Assembly (NCBI GenBank): GCA_025465095.1
Contig: JAODME010000013.1
Span: forward strand, 124,001-188,000
Direction of reading: 5' to 3'
Length of the DNA: 64,000 nucleotides
DNA from: Microbacteriaceae bacterium
GTDB lineage: Bacteria > Actinomycetota > Actinomycetes > Actinomycetales > Microbacteriaceae
A program made the translations under genes and the position numbers. Under the pieces are notes generated by a model that was not told the origin of the DNA, did not search any database, and worked only from the letters and a program-made list of their open reading frames with translations. Shown here piece after piece: positions 7,719 through 16,721 of the stretch (the first letter of the stretch is position 1; every line of letters starts with the position of its first letter).

Positions 7719-8947
7719 CCATGTACGGAATCAAAGAGTCGGTCGTTTCTCCGCTCGTGCGCCAGCTCGCCGGCGAACACCTCTCCCGAGACGAGATCAT
7801 CGACCGGTTCGCGCGGGCCACCTGGACCGGAATCGCGGAGCCGGGGGATCGCGTGGCCGGTGCCCTGGTGCAGCGACTCGGGGCGGGTCCCGCGCTCACA
7901 TCGGTCGTACAGCGTTGGTCCGCCGAGCGGATCGCCGACGCGACCGGCGGCGGTGAGAGCGAAGATGACCTGACCCTGGCGGATCTTGCGGCGGCGCAAG
8001 AGCGGTGGCAGCCGCGGCTCGGCCCCTCCGCGGCGATCACCGCCCTCCGGCAGGCGGCGCGCTTCGGCGTGCAGCTGCTTATCCCAGGCGAGCCAGGATG
8101 GCCGTCTGGTGTCGACGACCTGTCCGTGCATGGCCCGATCGCGCTCTGGCTTCGCGGAAACCGCGAGACCCTGTCGAGCACCTCGACCTCGATTGCACTC
8201 GTCGGAGCCCGCGCCGCGACCGGCTACGGGGAGCACATCACCATGGAGGCATCCGCGGGTCTCATCGACCGGGGCTACACGATCGTGTCCGGCGCCGCCT
8301 ACGGAATCGACGGGATGGCGCACAGGGCCGCCCTTGCGAGCTCCGGCCAGACCGTCGCGTTCCTCGCAGGGGGAGTAGACCGGTTCTATCCGAGCGGGCA
8401 CGACGGCCTGCTCACCCGTATCGTCGAAGTCGGCGCGGTCGTCTCCGAACTGCCGTGCGGATCGCCGCCGACGAAATGGCGCTTCCTGCAACGCAATCGC
8501 CTGATAGCCGCGGCGAGCCAGGCGACCGTCGTGCTCGAAGCCGGCTGGCGGTCCGGATCGCTCAACACGGCGGGCCACGCAGCAGCACTCGGACGCCCGC
8601 TCGGCGCGGTGCCTGGCCCGGTCACCTCGGCGGCGTCGGCGGGATGCCACCGGCTCATCCGCGACTTCGATGCCGTCTGCGTCACGAACGCTGACGAGAT
8701 GGCGGAGCTTGCGCCGATCGAGTCACGGTCCCTCATGGCGGCGCCGACGCCGGAACACGGGGCTTCTGCGACATCGCACGTCACACGGGTGGTCGACGCA
8801 TTGAGCACACGATCACCGCGCACGACCGGAGACATCGCGGCACGCTCGGGACTAGCGGTTTCGCAAGTACAGTCCGTCCTCGGACGGCTTGAGTTGGAGG
8901 GCGCTGCCGCCACGCGCGAACGGGGGTGGATATTGCGCAGAACCTGA
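7715..8947 (+). CDS. dprA: DNA-processing protein DprA
   Basis: DprA binds incoming single-stranded DNA and loads RecA during transformation; it is also widely conserved in non-competent bacteria. The Rossmann-like core shows VGARAATGYGEH, SGAAYGIDGMAHRAAL, LAGGVDRFYPSGH and the hallmark RNRLIAAASQATVVLEAG followed by GSLNTAGHAAALGRPL and PGPVTSAASAGCHRL. A C-terminal winged-helix-like segment follows (RSPRTTGDIAARSGL...LGRLELEGAA). ATG 7715 overlaps the comM stop (ATGA). 410 residues. A second ATG two codons in is possible. Confidence 0.96.
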   Translation: MTMYGIKESVVSPLVRQLAGEHLSRDEIIDRFARATWTGIAEPGDRVAGALVQRLGAGPALTSVVQRWSAERIADATGGGESEDDLTLADLAAAQERWQPRLGPSAAITALRQAARFGVQLLIPGEPGWPSGVDDLSVHGPIALWLRGNRETLSSTSTSIALVGARAATGYGEHITMEASAGLIDRGYTIVSGAAYGIDGMAHRAALASSGQTVAFLAGGVDRFYPSGHDGLLTRIVEVGAVVSELPCGSPPTKWRFLQRNRLIAAASQATVVLEAGWRSGSLNTAGHAAALGRPLGAVPGPVTSAASAGCHRLIRDFDAVCVTNADEMAELAPIESRSLMAAPTPEHGASATSHVTRVVDALSTRSPRTTGDIAARSGLAVSQVQSVLGRLELEGAAATRERGWILRRT

Positions 8948-8976
8948 GGAACACCGACTGGATCTAGATTGGGACC

Positions 8977-9903
8977 GTGATTCAGCTCGGCCTCCACCCC
9001 GCTCCCGCTCATGTCATCGCCCATTTCAGCGACACGCACTTGGTGGGCGGAGACCGCGCCCTCTTCGGAGCGGTCAACAGCCACGACAACCTGCTTCTCG
9101 CGCTGGGTCAGCTCGAACGTTCGGGAACGCGGCCGGAGGCGATCGTCTTCACCGGGGACCTCGCCGACCTCGGAGAGGTCGATGCGTACCGCCGGCTCCG
9201 ATCGACGGTTGAGCCGGTCGCTGAACGCATGGGCACACGCATCGTCTGGGTGATGGGCAACCATGACGAGCGCTTTCGGTTTCAATCGGAGCTGTTCGAC
9301 CAGGACGGGTCGAACGATCCGCAGGATCGCGTCTACGACATCAACGGTCTTCGCATCGTCGCCCTCGACACGAGCGTTCCCGGCTATCACCACGGTGATC
9401 TGTCGGACGGGCAGCTCGATTGGCTCACGCACGTGCTCGCCGAGCCGGCGCCGGACGGAACGCTCCTCGCGATGCATCACCCGCCGATCCCGAGCCCCGT
9501 AGAGGTGATGGCGATCCTCGAGTTGCAGCGCCAGGACCGACTGGCCGAGGTGATCCGCGGAACCGACGTGCGCGGCGTTCTCGCCGGGCACCTGCACTAT
9601 TCCGCCCACAGCATCTTCGCCGGTGTGCCAGTGAGTGTCGCATCCGCAACTTGCTACTCGATCGACATCAGCGCGACGCCGAAGACGTTCTCGGGGGTGG
9701 GCGGCGGCCATGGTTTCGCCCTCGTGCACGTGTACGAGGAGCAGATTGTGCACTCGGCCGTGGCCGTCGGCGACTTCGAACAGGTGAGCGGCTTCAGCGA
9801 GACGTTCCTTGCGAAGATCGCGGCGATGTCGCCTGCCGAGCGTCTCGAGGTGTTCTCGAGCAAGACATCCTCCTGCTCCGTTGAGGACATCGAGCGCCGA
9901 TGA
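8977..9903 (+). CDS. Metallophosphoesterase, CpdA/Rv0805-like cyclic nucleotide phosphodiesterase
   Basis: A 308-residue class III phosphodiesterase. The binuclear metal motifs appear in order: FSDTHL, TGDLADLGE, GNHDE, MHHPP and LAGHLHYS. The closest characterised relatives by motif layout are CpdA and mycobacterial Rv0805, which hydrolyse 2',3'- and 3',5'-cyclic nucleotides; the substrate here is inferred. GTG start at 8977 with TAGATT at 8965-8970, 6 bases upstream, and no ribosome binding site, so it is probably leaderless. It stands alone between dprA and xerC. Confidence 0.85.
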   Translation: MIQLGLHPAPAHVIAHFSDTHLVGGDRALFGAVNSHDNLLLALGQLERSGTRPEAIVFTGDLADLGEVDAYRRLRSTVEPVAERMGTRIVWVMGNHDERFRFQSELFDQDGSNDPQDRVYDINGLRIVALDTSVPGYHHGDLSDGQLDWLTHVLAEPAPDGTLLAMHHPPIPSPVEVMAILELQRQDRLAEVIRGTDVRGVLAGHLHYSAHSIFAGVPVSVASATCYSIDISATPKTFSGVGGGHGFALVHVYEEQIVHSAVAVGDFEQVSGFSETFLAKIAAMSPAERLEVFSSKTSSCSVEDIERR

Positions 9904-9975
9904 CTCGAGCGGCGGCGCCCACGCTGCTCGGGGGGGCATCCCACCAACAGTGCGCCCTTGCGCGACGATAGAGGA

Positions 9976-10884
9976 ATGCGAATGGAGCGGGCAGTCGACG
10001 ACTTCGCCGCGCACCTCTTCGCCGAACGAGGGTTCAGTGCGCACACCGTGCGCTCCTACAAATCCGACCTCGCTCAGTTGACCGAATTCGCGGCGGGGCA
10101 CGGATGCCGGGATGCCGCGGACCTCTCCCTCGAATTGTTGCGCGACTGGCTCTGGCAGGGGTCGCAGGCCGGGATGGCCAAGTCGACCCTCGCCCGCCGT
10201 GCGGCCGCGGCCCGCAGTTTCACCGCTTGGTTCACGAGGGCAGGCCACGAGAGCGGAACAGATGTCGCGGCTCGGCTGAGGGCACCGAAGGCGGACCACC
10301 ATCTTCCCCGCGTGCTCACCCGCGCCCAGATCGACGGCGTGCTCGCCTCTCTCGCGGTGCGTGCAGGAACAGGCGAAGCGGCTGCGATGCGAGACCTCGC
10401 CGTCGTCGAGTTGCTCTACGCATCCGCTCTGCGCGTGAGCGAGGTGACGGGTCTGGATCTCGAACATGTGGATCGCAGCCGACTGACGGTTCGGGTGATG
10501 GGCAAGGGGGCGAAGGAGCGCGTCGTGCCGTTCGGAGTGCCGGCCCGACACGCAATCGAGGGGTACCTCGACCGCGCGCGGGACCAGCTCGCCGCCGAAT
10601 CGACTTCACGCGCACTGTTCCTCGGCTCGCGCGGGGGAAGGCTCGGCACGCGTTCGGTATACCGCCTCGTCGCCGGACTGCTCGAGGAGGTGCCCGGCGG
10701 TGGCCCCGCCGGGCCCCACACGCTGCGCCACACCGCTGCGACGCACCTGCTCGACGGCGGGGCGGACCTCCGCGCCGTTCAGGAGATGCTCGGCCACGCG
10801 AGCCTCGGCACGACGCAGATCTACACACACGTTTCGACGGAGCGGCTCAAGGAGAGCTATCGGTCCGCGCATCCGCGCGCGTGA
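9976..10884 (+). CDS. xerC: Tyrosine recombinase XerC
   Basis: Site-specific recombinase that with XerD resolves chromosome dimers at dif. The N-terminal SAM-like core-binding domain covers residues 1-90. The catalytic domain carries Arg153 (ASALRVSEVTGL), Lys178 region (MGKGAKERVVP), His248-x-x-Arg251 (HTLRHTAATHLL), His274 (LGHASLGTTQIYTH) and the nucleophile Tyr283. Length 302 residues from ATG 9976; a second ATG at 9982 is equally usable. The location near dprA and rpsB is standard for chromosomal XerC rather than a phage integrase. Confidence 0.94.
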   Translation: MRMERAVDDFAAHLFAERGFSAHTVRSYKSDLAQLTEFAAGHGCRDAADLSLELLRDWLWQGSQAGMAKSTLARRAAAARSFTAWFTRAGHESGTDVAARLRAPKADHHLPRVLTRAQIDGVLASLAVRAGTGEAAAMRDLAVVELLYASALRVSEVTGLDLEHVDRSRLTVRVMGKGAKERVVPFGVPARHAIEGYLDRARDQLAAESTSRALFLGSRGGRLGTRSVYRLVAGLLEEVPGGGPAGPHTLRHTAATHLLDGGADLRAVQEMLGHASLGTTQIYTHVSTERLKESYRSAHPRA

Positions 10885-10996
10885 GGACACCCTGGTCTCG
10901 TTTGTGAGGACTCTCTTCGCAAGTGAGGGGTGATGTCGCGCACCATCTGCGACGACACTCCTCATGGCGGGCGCGGGTTGCGACGACCCCGCCCCG

Positions 10997-11554
10997 TCAC
11001 CGCAGCGCTCGCGTCGGCAGCAGCACCGAGAACGGGATGCCGCCGAGATAGTACACGGGTGACACATACCGGCCGTGCAGGCGGACACCGAGATGCAGGC
11101 ACGGCTGGTCGCAGTGTCCGGCGACGACCGCGCCCACGCGCTCGCCGCCTGAAACCGCTTCTCCCACCACGAGCTTCGACTCCACAGGCTCGTAGCTCGA
11201 GATGATCCCGCCGGGGTGCCGGATCGAGAGTACCGGCCGGTCCACCACCTCCCCGGCGAAGTGGACGACGCCGTCGGCCGGCGCGAGAACTGGGGCCCCG
11301 GTCGCGGCAGCGACGTCGATGCCACGATGTCCGGAGGCGAAGGGCGTGAGCGGGGCGATGAACGGGCGCACGACCACGTGGTCCGGTCCGACCGGCCACA
11401 CCCACTGGGGGGACGCGGAGTCGGCGGTCGCCCCCGCCGCCGGTTGCCCCGAAAGCCAGGTGCCGGATGACACGAGGAGCAGCGCGACGAGCGCGAGCGC
11501 GACCGGGGGGCCACTGAGCCGGCGTGGCCTGGCGTGCGACGGCGGGAACGACAC
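10997..11554 (-). CDS. Secreted M23 family peptidase (LytM-type)
   Basis: A 185-residue exported protein: a basic N terminus, hydrophobic signal segment (residues 17-40), then a compact LytM/lysostaphin-type domain. Zinc ligands His76 and Asp80 (SGHRGIDV) and His154 (CLHLGV, the HxH partner changed to L-H-L) are visible, with GVVHFAGEVVDRPVLSI between. The HxH motif appears as LHLG, where the first His of HxH is Leu152 by my count, so one catalytic/metal residue may be absent; activity is therefore uncertain. It converges with xerC and diverges from the rpsB promoter. Confidence 0.85.
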   Translation of the reverse strand: MSFPPSHARPRRLSGPPVALALVALLLVSSGTWLSGQPAAGATADSASPQWVWPVGPDHVVVRPFIAPLTPFASGHRGIDVAAATGAPVLAPADGVVHFAGEVVDRPVLSIRHPGGIISSYEPVESKLVVGEAVSGGERVGAVVAGHCDQPCLHLGVRLHGRYVSPVYYLGGIPFSVLLPTRALR

Positions 11555-11625
11555 GGTTCAAGGATGACGGCCGATGGCGCACCGACGATCGAAAATCGGC
11601 GGGCAGGGGAAAGATCAGCCCGGGA

Positions 11626-11653
11626 ATGACTCGTGCAGGAGCGGTGATATCAT
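11626..11653 (+). promoter_or_regulatory. Probable rpsB promoter
   Basis: ATGACT (11626-11631) and TATCAT (11648-11653) are separated by 16 bases, a good match to a sigma-70-type actinobacterial promoter. Start of transcription would be near 11660, giving a leader of about 190 bases before rpsB. Confidence 0.55.
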
Positions 11654-11659
11654 TGTTGG

Positions 11660-11852
11660 AGCAGCGCGCGGAAGTGCGCTGACTACGCGTGCCCATTGTG
11701 CTCTCACCTCGCGTGCCTGCACAGATCTGGCCGACACATCCACTCAGTCCTGTTGATTCAGGCGGATGCGTGCCCGGGCGCCAGGGATCGCGCCGACAGC
11801 GCGACGACAAACTGAAACGGCGGGCGCAAGCCTGCCAGGAATGGAGACGGCC
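11660..11852 (+). promoter_or_regulatory. Structured leader of rpsB
   Basis: Between the predicted transcription start and ATG 11853 there is a hairpin CAGCGCGC-GGAA-GTGCGCTG (11662-11681; 8 pairs including one G-U, GNRA-type tetraloop) and a second hairpin TCGCGC-CGACA-GCGCGA (11788-11804). Long structured S2 leaders used for autoregulation are known in other bacteria. Function here is inferred from length and structure only. Confidence 0.4.
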
Positions 11853-12821
11853 ATGGCCGTTGTAACTATCCGCCAGCTGCTCGACAGCGGCGTTCACTTC
11901 GGACACCAGACGCGCCGCTGGAACCCCAAGATGAAGCGATTCATCCTGACCGAGCGCTCCGGCAGCCACATCATCGACCTCCAGCAGTCGCTCGCCCACA
12001 TCGACAAGACCTACGACTACGTCAAGGACACCGTCGCACACGGCGGTACGATCCTCTTCGTCGGAACCAAGAAGCAGGCGCAGGGCTCCATCGCCGAGCA
12101 GGCGCAGCGCGTCGGCCAGCCGTATGTCAACCAGCGTTGGCTGGGTGGCCTCCTCACGAACTTCCAGACGGTCTCCAAGCGCCTGGCGCGCATGAAGGAG
12201 CTCGAGGAGCTCGACTTCGACGACACCACCAAGGGTTTCACCAAGAAGGAACTGCTGATCAAGAAGCGTGAGCTCATCAAGCTCAACCGCAGCCTCGGTG
12301 GCATCCGGAACCTGACGAAGACCCCGTCCGCGATCTGGATCGTCGACACCAAGAAGGAGCACCTCGCGATCGACGAGGCGCACAAGCTCGGTATCCCGGT
12401 CATCGCGATCCTCGACACCAACTGCGACCCCGATGACGTGCAGTACCCGATTCCGGGCAACGACGACGCCATCCGTTCCGTCGGGCTGCTGACCCGCATC
12501 ATCGCGGATGCAGCCGCGGAGGGCCTCATCCAGCGTCACCAGAAGCCGGAAGAGGGCGACGCACCCGTCGAGCCCCTCGCCGCATGGGAAGCCGAGCTGC
12601 TCGGCCAGGCCGCCGCGCCCGCTGCCGACGCAGCTCCGGCCGCCGCTCTCCCCGTCGAGGAGAACGACGCCGATGCAGAAGCCGCCGCGAAGGGCGAAGC
12701 CGCAGCGGATGTGACTCCGGAGCATGCTCCCGAGTCCGATGACAAGACCGAAGCCCGGCTCGAAGCCGAGGCCACCGAGGCGGAGAAGACTCCCGCCGCC
12801 TCGGCCGACGCAACCAAGTAA
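11853..12821 (+). CDS. rpsB: 30S ribosomal protein S2
   Basis: S2 joins the small subunit late and contacts S1-type factors. The conserved core runs from [19 protein letters not shown] to about residue 240 and includes [31 protein letters not shown] and [15 protein letters not shown]-terminal extension of about 80 residues is very rich in Ala, Glu and Asp, as common in Actinobacteria. I start at ATG 11853; the upstream in-frame stretch falls in the leader. 322 residues. It is followed after 10 bases by tsf and probably shares its promoter. Confidence 0.97.
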   Translation: MAVVTIRQLLDSGVHFGHQTRRWNPKMKRFILTERSGSHIIDLQQSLAHIDKTYDYVKDTVAHGGTILFVGTKKQAQGSIAEQAQRVGQPYVNQRWLGGLLTNFQTVSKRLARMKELEELDFDDTTKGFTKKELLIKKRELIKLNRSLGGIRNLTKTPSAIWIVDTKKEHLAIDEAHKLGIPVIAILDTNCDPDDVQYPIPGNDDAIRSVGLLTRIIADAAAEGLIQRHQKPEEGDAPVEPLAAWEAELLGQAAAPAADAAPAAALPVEENDADAEAAAKGEAAADVTPEHAPESDDKTEARLEAEATEAEKTPAASADATK

Positions 12822-12831
12822 GGACATCCAG

Positions 12832-13659
12832 ATGGCAACAGTCAGCCTCTCCGACGTCAAGACCCTTCGCGACCGCCTCGGAACCGGAATGGTCGACACC
12901 AAGAACGCCCTCGTCGAAGCCGATGGCGATCTAGAAAAGGCCACCGAGCTCCTGCGCCTCAAGGGCGCCAAGGGCAACGCGAAGCGTGCGGACCGGTCGA
13001 CGAGCGAGGGTCTCGTCGCGGCCAGCACCTCCGGGTCGACCACCGTGCTCATCGAACTCGTCTGCGAGACGGACTTCGTCGCCAAGGGCGAGCGCTTCGT
13101 TTCGCTCGGCCAGAAGGTGCTCGAGTACGTGACCGCTGCCGGCGCGACGACCGTCGAAGAGGGCCTCGCGGCCCAGGCCGACGGCCAGACCGTGGCAGAG
13201 CTCATCGGCAACGAAGCGGCCGTGCTCGGTGAGAAGGTTGAACTTCGCCGCCTCGTGACGGTCTCCGGCGACAACGCGGAGATCTACCTGCACCGCACGA
13301 GCAAGGACCTTCCGCCTCAGGTCGGCGTCGTCGTCGCCTACTCCGGAGTCGATGCCGAGACCGCGCGCTCGGTGGCGCAGCACATCGCGTTCGCCGACCC
13401 GCAGGTGCTCAGCCGCGATGACGTTCCCGCCGACGTGGTCGAGCGCGAGCGGGCCATTGTCACGGAGATCGCCAAGGGTGAGGGCAAGCCGGAGGCTGCC
13501 CTGCCCAAGATCATCGAGGGTCGCCTCACAGGTTACTTCAAGCAGGTCGCCCTGCTCGATCAGGACTACGCGAAGGACAACAAGCAGTCGGTCGCGAAGG
13601 TGCTGTCGGATGCCGGACTCACCATCACCGGTTTCGCACGGTTCAAGGTCGGCGCGTAA
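12832..13659 (+). CDS. tsf: Elongation factor Ts
   Basis: Nucleotide exchange factor for EF-Tu. The N-terminal UBA-like domain (VKTLRDRLGTGMVDTKNAL), the dimerisation core with IELVCETDFVAKGERF, and the C-terminal LLDQDYAKDNKQSVAKVL are all present. 275 residues from ATG 12832. The 10-base gap after rpsB makes a rpsB-tsf operon, closed by a strong intrinsic terminator at 13672-13708. Confidence 0.98.
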   Translation: MATVSLSDVKTLRDRLGTGMVDTKNALVEADGDLEKATELLRLKGAKGNAKRADRSTSEGLVAASTSGSTTVLIELVCETDFVAKGERFVSLGQKVLEYVTAAGATTVEEGLAAQADGQTVAELIGNEAAVLGEKVELRRLVTVSGDNAEIYLHRTSKDLPPQVGVVVAYSGVDAETARSVAQHIAFADPQVLSRDDVPADVVERERAIVTEIAKGEGKPEAALPKIIEGRLTGYFKQVALLDQDYAKDNKQSVAKVLSDAGLTITGFARFKVGA

Positions 13660-13671
13660 CCGATTCTCTGG

Positions 13672-13708
13672 AAAGGGTCTGAGTCGCGATCGCGACTCAG
13701 ACCCTTTT
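13672..13708 (+). terminator. Intrinsic terminator after rpsB-tsf
   Basis: An 18-bp-arm perfect inverted repeat centred at 13689/13690 (AAAGGGTCTGAGTCGCGA and its complement) followed by TTCT. The hairpin and short T run make this the clearest rho-independent terminator in the window. It separates rpsB-tsf from pyrH-frr-cdsA. Confidence 0.85.
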
Positions 13709-13768
13709 CTCTGCCCTGACCCAATTCGAACCAATAACCTGTAACGAGCCTTGAGCGAGGGAGAACGC

Positions 13769-14485
13769 ATGTCCACGGAACCCAAGAAACGACGAGTGCT
13801 CCTCAAACTCTCCGGGGAGTCCTTCGGAGGTGGTGCGCTCGGTGTCAACCCTGACGTCGTCGGTGCCCTCGCTCGGGAGATCGCCGAAGCGGCAAAGCAC
13901 GTGGAAGTCGCCATCGTGGTCGGCGGAGGCAATTTCTTCCGGGGTGCAGAACTCAGCCAGCGGGGAATGGACCGCGGACGTGCCGACTACATGGGCATGC
14001 TCGGCACGGTCATGAACGCTCTCGCCCTGCAGGACTTCCTCGAGCAGGCGGGAGCCGCGACCCGGGTGCAGTCGGCGATCTCGATGACGCAGGTCGCGGA
14101 GCCGTACATTCCGCGCCGCGCGGAGCGTCACCTTGAGAAGGGTCGGGTCGTGATCTTCGGGGCAGGCGCAGGGCTCCCGTACTTTTCAACGGACACCGTC
14201 GCGGCCCAACGCGCACTTGAGATCGACGCCGAGGTCGTGCTCGTGGCGAAGAACGGCGTCGACGGGGTGTACTCCGCCGACCCGAACAAGGATGAGACGG
14301 CGTGGAAGATCGACGAGATCACCTACCAGGATGCGCTGATGCGCGGGCTCAAGGTCGTGGACTCCACCGCGTTCAGCCTCTGCATGGACAACGACATGCC
14401 GATGGTCGTATTCGGCATGAGGCCGGACGGCAATGTGGCGGGTGCTATCCGTGGGGATCGCATCGGCACGCGGCTGTCCAACTGA
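13769..14485 (+). CDS. pyrH: UMP kinase
   Basis: Phosphorylates UMP to UDP in pyrimidine nucleotide synthesis; hexameric amino-acid-kinase fold. [15 protein letters not shown] marks the N-terminal phosphate loop, [11 protein letters not shown] and [19 protein letters not shown] the nucleotide and UMP sites, [16 protein letters not shown] the ATP-binding region. 238 residues from ATG 13769, which has GAGGGAGAACGC in front. It lies in the usual order tsf-pyrH-frr-cdsA and probably has its own promoter downstream of the tsf terminator. Confidence 0.98.
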   Translation: MSTEPKKRRVLLKLSGESFGGGALGVNPDVVGALAREIAEAAKHVEVAIVVGGGNFFRGAELSQRGMDRGRADYMGMLGTVMNALALQDFLEQAGAATRVQSAISMTQVAEPYIPRRAERHLEKGRVVIFGAGAGLPYFSTDTVAAQRALEIDAEVVLVAKNGVDGVYSADPNKDETAWKIDEITYQDALMRGLKVVDSTAFSLCMDNDMPMVVFGMRPDGNVAGAIRGDRIGTRLSN

Positions 14486-14531
14486 ATCAGTCCAACTAAA
14501 CTCGAAGCGACCACTCTCTGAAGGAGACAGC

Positions 14532-15086
14532 GTGATTGCCGACGTAATGGCCGAAGTCAAAGACAAGATGCACAAGTCCGTCGAGGCGGCCAAGGAGGAG
14601 TTCGGCAACGTTCGCACGGGGCGGGCGAATCCGGCGTTGTTCCAAAAGATCCTGGTCGACTACTACGGCACCCCGACGCCCCTCGGGCAGCTCGCCGGCA
14701 TGCAGAATCCCGAAGCGCGCACCCTCATCGTGACCCCATACGACAAGAGCGCGCTGAAGGAGATCGAGCGCGCTCTCGTGAACGCGCCGAACCTGGGAGC
14801 CAATGTCGGCAACGACGGGACGATCATTCGGGTCTCCCTTCCCGAGCTCACCGAGGAGCGGCGCAGGGAGTTCGTCAAAATCGTTCGAGGTAAGGGCGAA
14901 GACGCGAAGGTGTCGATCCGCAACATCCGTCGTCGGGCCAAGGATGACCTCGACGCGCTCAAGAGCGACGTCGGCGATGACGAGGTCGCGAGAGGCGAGA
15001 AGGAGCTCGAGTCGGTCACCAAGGCCCACATCGACGCCATCGACGACGCGCTGAAAAAGAAGGAAACCGAGCTTCTCGAGGTCTGA
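14532..15086 (+). CDS. frr: Ribosome recycling factor
   Basis: With EF-G, splits post-termination ribosomes. The tRNA-like all-helical protein is recognisable from [37 protein letters not shown] and [18 protein letters not shown] start at 14532 is preceded by AAGGAGACAGC, a strong ribosome binding site. 184 residues, normal length. The gap to pyrH is 46 bases and the stop TGA directly abuts the cdsA ATG. Confidence 0.98.
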   Translation: MIADVMAEVKDKMHKSVEAAKEEFGNVRTGRANPALFQKILVDYYGTPTPLGQLAGMQNPEARTLIVTPYDKSALKEIERALVNAPNLGANVGNDGTIIRVSLPELTEERRREFVKIVRGKGEDAKVSIRNIRRRAKDDLDALKSDVGDDEVARGEKELESVTKAHIDAIDDALKKKETELLEV

Positions 15087-16091
15087 ATGCCCAACCCTCC
15101 TGAAGGCACCGGCGTCCCCGAAGGCCAGGGGCATGGGTTGAAGAGGCTTCGCGCCCAGCTCAAGCGCGAGGAGTTCGAGGCGCGAGCGCACGCCACCCGT
15201 GACGACATCCGAGCGCAGATCGCTGCGACGCGCGCACAACTCGACCAGGCAAACGAGAAGATCGAGGCACGCGCCGGCCGCAACCTGCCGCTCGCCATTC
15301 TGTTCGGGCTCGTGCTCGGCGTGAGCATGCTGCTGAGCCTCATCGTCGTCAAGGCGTTGTTCATGATCGTCGCCGCGGTGCTCATCGGCTTCACGGCTCT
15401 GGAGCTCGCAAGCGCGCTTCGATTCGCCGGTCGGGACGTGCCGCGTGTACCGACCATCCTCGCGGCACTCGCCGTAGTACCCGCCGCCTTCTATCTCGGG
15501 GACGGCGGCCGCTGGCTGGTATTCCTCGGTGGCGTGCTGTTCGTCGCACTGTGGCGCACGGCGGAGCTCGCTCGCGCAGATCACCGCGGCTCGGCAGAAG
15601 ACTTTTGGAAGGATGTCGGCGCCGGCACATTCATCCAGGCCTACGTTCCCTTCCTCGGCAGTTTCGCCGTGCTTCTCACCGCTCGGGAGGGGGGGGAATG
15701 GTGGACCCTCGCGTTCCTGCTCATCGTCGTCTCGGTGGACATCGGGGCGTACGCCAGCGGGCTGCTCCTGGGCAAGCATCCGATGGCACCCCGGATCAGT
15801 CCGAAGAAGACCTGGGAGGGCTTCGGCGGCTCAGTCGTCGTCGCTGTCGTCGGCGGGGTGATTCTCGGCGTCTTGATGCTCGGACAACCGTGGTGGGTCG
15901 GCCTGATCTTCGGTTTGACGATGGTGGCGACGGGCACAATCGGTGACCTCACCGAGTCGCTGATCAAGCGGGACCTGGGCGTCAAGGACATCAGCACCTG
16001 GCTTCCCGGCCACGGTGGCTTCCTCGACCGGATGGACTCCATCCTGCCGAGCGCGGCCGCGGCATACGCACTCTTCCTGCTGATTGCCTAG
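15087..16091 (+). CDS. cdsA: Phosphatidate cytidylyltransferase
   Basis: Makes CDP-diacylglycerol, the precursor of all major phospholipids, in the cytoplasmic membrane. The C-terminal signature is clear: SPKKTWEGFGGS, then DLTESLIKRDLGVKDISTWLPG split around 285-305 and GGFLDRMDSI. About eight membrane segments follow an N-terminal cytoplasmic part of about 65 residues that is highly charged and likely coiled-coil (LKRLRAQLKREEFEARAHA). This extension is longer than in E. coli CdsA. 334 residues. Confidence 0.96.
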   Translation: MPNPPEGTGVPEGQGHGLKRLRAQLKREEFEARAHATRDDIRAQIAATRAQLDQANEKIEARAGRNLPLAILFGLVLGVSMLLSLIVVKALFMIVAAVLIGFTALELASALRFAGRDVPRVPTILAALAVVPAAFYLGDGGRWLVFLGGVLFVALWRTAELARADHRGSAEDFWKDVGAGTFIQAYVPFLGSFAVLLTAREGGEWWTLAFLLIVVSVDIGAYASGLLLGKHPMAPRISPKKTWEGFGGSVVVAVVGGVILGVLMLGQPWWVGLIFGLTMVATGTIGDLTESLIKRDLGVKDISTWLPGHGGFLDRMDSILPSAAAAYALFLLIA

Positions 16092-16121
16092 CTCCGGCGT
16101 GAGGTAGGGCAGAATGTCTGC

Positions 16122-16676
16122 GTGAGTACAACGTTTCCTCGAGCGCGCCGGCCAGAGCTCGGCTACAACGTCGAGCAGGTGGAGGACTTCCTCGAGGAGG
16201 CCAGACGAGCGTACGGCGCCGCGCCGGGCGAGCTGACGGTTGTTACCGCCGAGAGCATCAGGCACACGGCCTTCGGAATGCAGAAGGGCGGCTACTCCAC
16301 GAAGCCGGTTGACGCCGCTCTGGAGCGACTCGAAGACGCCTTCTTCCAGCGCGAACGGGAGCGCAAGCTGAAGGAGTTCGGAGACGAGGCCTGGTACGCC
16401 CAGGCACGCACGACCGCCCGCGAGATCCTCGGCAGGCTTGCCCGGCCAGCCGGGACCAGATTCGACCGGGTCGGGCGCCTCACCAACGGCTATCACCGGG
16501 GGGATGTCGACGAATTCGCTGACCAGGTGGTCGCGTACTTCCAGGATGGGCTGCCCATCACGGTCGACGAGGTACGCACTGTGGCGTTCCGTCCGCAGCG
16601 TGGAGGCTACCGGGAGGCGCAGGTCGATTTCGTGCTGGATGCCATCGTTGAGGTGATGCTTGCCGTGCGATCGTGA
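16122..16676 (+). CDS. DivIVA-domain-containing small protein
   Basis: A 184-residue soluble protein with two DivIVA-type motifs. The first (GYNVEQVEDFLEEARRAY) is near the start and a related one near residue 125 (GYHRGDVDEFADQVVAYF). Each is followed by VRTVAFRPQRGGYREAQVDFVLD-like segments (second copy at 149-171; first copy IRHTAFGMQKGGYSTKPVDAALE). So the protein is an internal duplication of the DivIVA N-terminal module without the long coiled coil. It is probably membrane-curvature or pole associated by analogy with Wag31. GTG start; CAGAAT lies 6 bases before it. Confidence 0.85.
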   Translation: MSTTFPRARRPELGYNVEQVEDFLEEARRAYGAAPGELTVVTAESIRHTAFGMQKGGYSTKPVDAALERLEDAFFQRERERKLKEFGDEAWYAQARTTAREILGRLARPAGTRFDRVGRLTNGYHRGDVDEFADQVVAYFQDGLPITVDEVRTVAFRPQRGGYREAQVDFVLDAIVEVMLAVRS

Positions 16677-16682
16677 CCGGAT

Positions 16683-16712
16683 TGGGCAAAGTTTGGCCTT
16701 CTAGTCTAAAAT
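16683..16712 (+). promoter_or_regulatory. Promoter of the secreted transglycosylase gene
   Basis: TTGGGC (16683-16688), 18-base spacer, TAAAAT (16707-16712). The ATG follows 9 bases later with no Shine-Dalgarno, consistent with leaderless transcription. This stretch is strikingly A/T-rich for the window. Confidence 0.55.
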
Positions 16713-16721
16713 GTTATAAAT

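Noticed and set aside
8386..10551. A 721-codon minus-strand frame across dprA, phosphodiesterase and xerC
   Set aside because: It runs antisense to three clear genes and has the Arg/His/Gly-rich composition of shadow frames in G+C-rich DNA.
10962..13274. A 770-codon minus-strand frame across the M23, rpsB and tsf region
   Set aside because: Antisense to S2 and EF-Ts. The real minus-strand gene here is the 185-residue M23 protein in another frame.
13710..13745. Possible tRNA-like sequence AATTCGAACC before pyrH
   Set aside because: No acceptor stem or anticodon arm can be drawn around it.
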